This document shows, in pieces, positions 51,191 through 53,312 of a stretch of 53,312 nt of DNA. This DNA comes from Gammaproteobacteria bacterium (lineage in GTDB: Bacteria > Pseudomonadota > Gammaproteobacteria > S012-40). A program made the translations under genes and the position numbers. Location of the stretch: contig JAOUMY010000004.1 of NCBI GenBank assembly GCA_029881255.1, positions 1-53,312 of the forward strand, in the 5' to 3' direction. The notes beneath the pieces were generated by a model. That model made no database searches and was not told the origin of the DNA. It worked only from the letters and a program-made list of their open reading frames with translations. Each line of letters begins with the position of its first letter. The first letter of the stretch is position 1.

Positions 51191-52459
51191 ATGGCTACTG
51201 TTCGGGTCATCGTCAATTTTTCCAAGAGTGCACGTTACGCCTTTAACGCGCTGGTAGGAGCGTTGGATAGTCATATAAGCGACCCGCGTCTGAGTATATG
51301 CGCCGCGCGTCGGCGTCAGGATTTGCCTGAACTTCTTCGTGAAAATCTATCGGATTTTACCGTTGTGCTTTGGTCGTTTTATTCGCCTGGCTTCGAGGCA
51401 GCAAGCTGTCATCTTAACGAAGTCAAAACTCTGATAGATCGCGACGATATTATTCATGTTGCCGGTGGCGTTCATGCCTCTGCTGAGCCACTTCAAACCT
51501 TGAGAGCGGGTTTCGACTATGTGGTCATAGGCGAGGGTGAGCAGGTATTGGTCGAACTTGTGCAAAGACTCCTGGCTCAGCAGTCCTTACAAGATCTACA
51601 GGGACTAGCGTATCTCGAAAATGGCAATATGCAACGACGTGGACGCGGACCTTTGATCGACCTGAATGATTATCCGCCATTTTCACCCCGTTACCATATG
51701 TTTGGCGCAATAGAGATTACACGTGGATGCGTATACGCTTGCCGCTTTTGTCAAACTCCCTATGTAAGCAAGGCACGCTTCCGTCATCGCAGTATAGAAA
51801 ATATAGTCGAATATGCGCGAAGAATGCGTAAAGAGGGTTTTAAGGACTATCGATTTATTACGCCAACATCGTTGTCTTACGGTGCGGTTGGGGAGGAGGT
51901 AAATCTGGATGCCATCGAAAACTTGCTGTCCGGGGTCCGGCTTGCCGTGGGTCATGACGCGCGTGTGTTCTTCGGGACGTTTCCGTCTGAGATACGCCCT
52001 GAACATGTATCAAGAGACGCTCTCGAGCTCATTAAAAAATACGCGGACAATGATAATCTGATTATTGGCGGGCAATCCGGGTCTCAAAATGTTTTAGACT
52101 TGAGCAAAAGAGGACATTCGGTGCAGGCTATCGTCAGTGCGGTGGAGCTATGTGTGGCTGAGGGGTTTCTTCCTAATGTCGATTTTCTGTTTGGCTTACC
52201 GGGTGAAAGTGAAAGAGATGTGGAAGCGACACAGGCATTGATTACGACCTTAATCGACAAAGGGGCAAAGATACATTGTCATACTTTTATGCCCTTGCCC
52301 GGTACGCCTTTTCAGCGAGAGGCGGCGGGCGATGTCGATGAAAAATCCAGTCAGTTTATTTATCGACTCGAATCCAGTGGCAAAGCGTATGGTAAGTGGA
52401 AAAAACATGCTGAGACGGCACATCGCCTGGTTCAACTCAGAGACAATCGGATTGAGTAG
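51191..52459 (+). CDS. B12-binding/radical SAM protein (TIGR04013-like)
   Basis: 422 aa. The N-terminal cobalamin-binding-like domain (VVLWSFYSPGFEAA, IIHVAGGVHASAEPLQTL, GFDYVVIGEGEQVLVELV) is followed by the radical SAM domain with the [4Fe-4S] motif ITRGCVYACRFCQTP (Cys about residues 181, 185, 188). The C-terminus has VDFLFGLPGESERDVEAT and HCHTFMPLPGTPFQ. It resembles the MJ_1487/TIGR04013 group; the reaction is unknown. It is 16 bp after trxC and could use the thioredoxin as a reductant, which is speculation. Confidence 0.85.
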   Translation: MATVRVIVNFSKSARYAFNALVGALDSHISDPRLSICAARRRQDLPELLRENLSDFTVVLWSFYSPGFEAASCHLNEVKTLIDRDDIIHVAGGVHASAEPLQTLRAGFDYVVIGEGEQVLVELVQRLLAQQSLQDLQGLAYLENGNMQRRGRGPLIDLNDYPPFSPRYHMFGAIEITRGCVYACRFCQTPYVSKARFRHRSIENIVEYARRMRKEGFKDYRFITPTSLSYGAVGEEVNLDAIENLLSGVRLAVGHDARVFFGTFPSEIRPEHVSRDALELIKKYADNDNLIIGGQSGSQNVLDLSKRGHSVQAIVSAVELCVAEGFLPNVDFLFGLPGESERDVEATQALITTLIDKGAKIHCHTFMPLPGTPFQREAAGDVDEKSSQFIYRLESSGKAYGKWKKHAETAHRLVQLRDNRIE

Positions 52460-52485
52460 GACTGCCGTCCGGCTCGAATTCCGGT

Positions 52486-52860
52486 TTAGTCTATGCTAAC
52501 GGGTTTTTCCTCGATAAAGGATTCAACAACACTCAAGTCATCGTTACTGATATCAACGAATTCCAGGGTTGAGTAATATACATCCCCTTTGAGGTGGGTA
52601 TGGATGATGCGCGTTTTGGCATTTACCTCAAACAGACGATGACACACAGGTAGCAGGAAGCGCACATTGAGTATGGCGCCGATCTGGCCAGGGGCCTGAA
52701 AAACGATACCAATGCTCACCGCAGAAACGCTAACAATTTTTGCAGTAACACCCTTGCCATTACTCATACGAATAAAGACAGGGCGATTGGCTGCGGTCTT
52801 CCGTACGTTGTGCGCATGGTCAAGAAATTTTGCGTCGTCTTGTGTTATTAGCAGACTCAT
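52486..52860 (-). CDS. PilZ-like domain protein
   Basis: 124 aa. It looks like a PilZ beta-barrel (RPVFIRMSNGKGVTAKIVSV, IGIVFQAPGQIGAILNVRFL, YYSTLEFVDISNDDLSVVES). The usual c-di-GMP contacts, RxxxR and (D/N)xSxxG, are not clear: the second appears as VSAVSIGI, with the Ser and Gly retained but the Asp/Asn changed to Val. It may be a degenerate PilZ that does not bind c-di-GMP or binds differently. Converges on the radical SAM gene. Confidence 0.6.
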   Translation of the reverse strand: MSLLITQDDAKFLDHAHNVRKTAANRPVFIRMSNGKGVTAKIVSVSAVSIGIVFQAPGQIGAILNVRFLLPVCHRLFEVNAKTRIIHTHLKGDVYYSTLEFVDISNDDLSVVESFIEEKPVSID

Positions 52861-53043
52861 GACTTGGATTCCTTAGCAATCAACTCTTGGTTACTATATC
52901 GGGTTTCATACCTGGATTTATGTGATGTAATTCCAGTCGTCGTTGCACTGGGGTCACAATTTGCCGCATTGGTGTACAAAAACATACGAGATTGAGCGTG
53001 TTAAGAACATGCCGCGCAAATCGTATCTGAGAGGAAGCGTTCT

Positions 53044-53312
53044 CTATTTGATGATTTCAGCGGGTCTGATTTCGTTGGTTAAAGACAGACCACCGAGTAA
53101 TGTCAAAATACCATTGGTTTGGCCTACGGACAATTGACGAGTCGGGTTTGATAATGCCCCGCCGTGTGTCCAGATGCCGCTGAGTGGGTCATAAATTTGA
53201 ATTTGATCGAGTTGCTGCCCATCTGGTCCACCCCATAAGCCACCAAAAACATGGAGACGTCGATTGTAGACAGTCGCGCCCATCAGGTATCCGCCAGTAT
53301 TTAGCGGGCGCA
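53044..53312 (-). CDS. C-terminal part of a Kelch-repeat protein, cut by the window edge
   Basis: About 89 residues to the stop codon, with the frame open to the right edge. Kelch repeats are visible: NTGGYLMGATVYNRRLHVFG, YDPLSGIWTHGGALSNPTRQ and LLGGLSLTNEI. Kelch repeats form a beta-propeller and usually bind proteins or sugars; the N-terminal part that would show location or enzyme domains is outside the window. Confidence 0.8.
   Translation of the reverse strand, partial: RPLNTGGYLMGATVYNRRLHVFGGLWGGPDGQQLDQIQIYDPLSGIWTHGGALSNPTRQLSVGQTNGILTLLGGLSLTNEIRPAEIIK

Noticed and set aside
53044-53137. Short + strand ORF (52943-53137) over the end of the Kelch gene
   Set aside because: It is opposite the Kelch frame and has no recognisable features.
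1-53312. tRNA, rRNA, tmRNA or classical riboswitch
   Set aside because: I looked in the gaps for cloverleaf ends, rRNA-like blocks and known riboswitch cores and found none I could support; a covariance-model search would be needed to exclude them.

Overview
The window looks like chromosomal sequence from a free-living gammaproteobacterium, probably an environmental, respiring and perhaps sulfur-oxidising lineage. The hints are a DsrS-like gene, several c-type cytochromes, a TauE/SafE exporter, gammaproteobacterial DUF families (DUF3025, DUF3135, DUF6164-like) and a dense set of signalling proteins. This placement is inference: no rRNA or other decisive marker is present, and I see no tRNA, rRNA, CRISPR array, phage module or plasmid backbone. 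The only transposon signal is an IS3-family end cut by the left edge.

Layout. 1-310: start of an IS3-family element. 0.4-2.8 kb: small membrane ORF, TIGR01777 epimerase, signal peptidase I, MazG-like pyrophosphohydrolase. 2.9-5.1 kb: MoxR-type AAA+ ATPase coupled to a metallopeptidase-like/VWA protein. 5.3-10 kb: DsrS-like protein, methyltransferase, archaemetzincin-like protease, amidase lipoprotein. 10.0-11.9 kb: three overlapping genes (secreted protein, TlpA-like thioredoxin, spermidine-synthase-like enzyme). 11.9-16.6 kb: PhnD-like periplasmic binding protein without a transporter, membrane histidine kinase, multicopper oxidase lipoprotein. On the opposite strand follows an orphan protein that fuses TssB-like and TssC-like type VI sheath parts.

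18.4-25.0 kb: EamA transporter with a structured leader, a seven-repeat PKD lipoprotein, a CheX/CheY pair, a cytochrome c lipoprotein with no standard start codon, and a second PKD lipoprotein with a long Pro-Ala linker. 25.3-27.3 kb: two convergent genes that each carry a SEC-C zinc motif, one on a sulfotransferase-like domain and one on a 2-oxoglutarate/Fe(II) oxygenase. 27.4-29.3 kb: TauE/SafE operon with two small partners. 29.4-34.3 kb: conserved small proteins, two look-alike membrane coiled-coil proteins around a TlpA-type thioredoxin and an unusual FmdB-like protein.

34.3-39.7 kb: two-component system, then an 810-bp non-coding block, then a VWA lipoprotein paired with a large membrane coiled-coil protein. 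The block holds two giant hairpins with the same 52-nt loop but unrelated stems, in opposite orientation, around ten copies of an 8-bp repeat. This is the most unusual structure in the window. 39.9-53.3 kb: EexN-like lipoprotein, zinc-ribbon methyltransferase, response regulator plus hybrid kinase with HPt, PBP7-type endopeptidase, NhaC-type antiporter, HD-GYP protein, YjbQ, cytochrome c5, thioredoxin 2, B12-binding radical SAM protein, PilZ-like protein and the C-terminal end of a Kelch-repeat protein.

Two themes run through the window: envelope-facing sensing (four histidine kinases, CheX/CheY, HD-GYP, PilZ-like) and envelope redox or thiol chemistry (two TlpA-like proteins, two cytochromes c, a multicopper oxidase).
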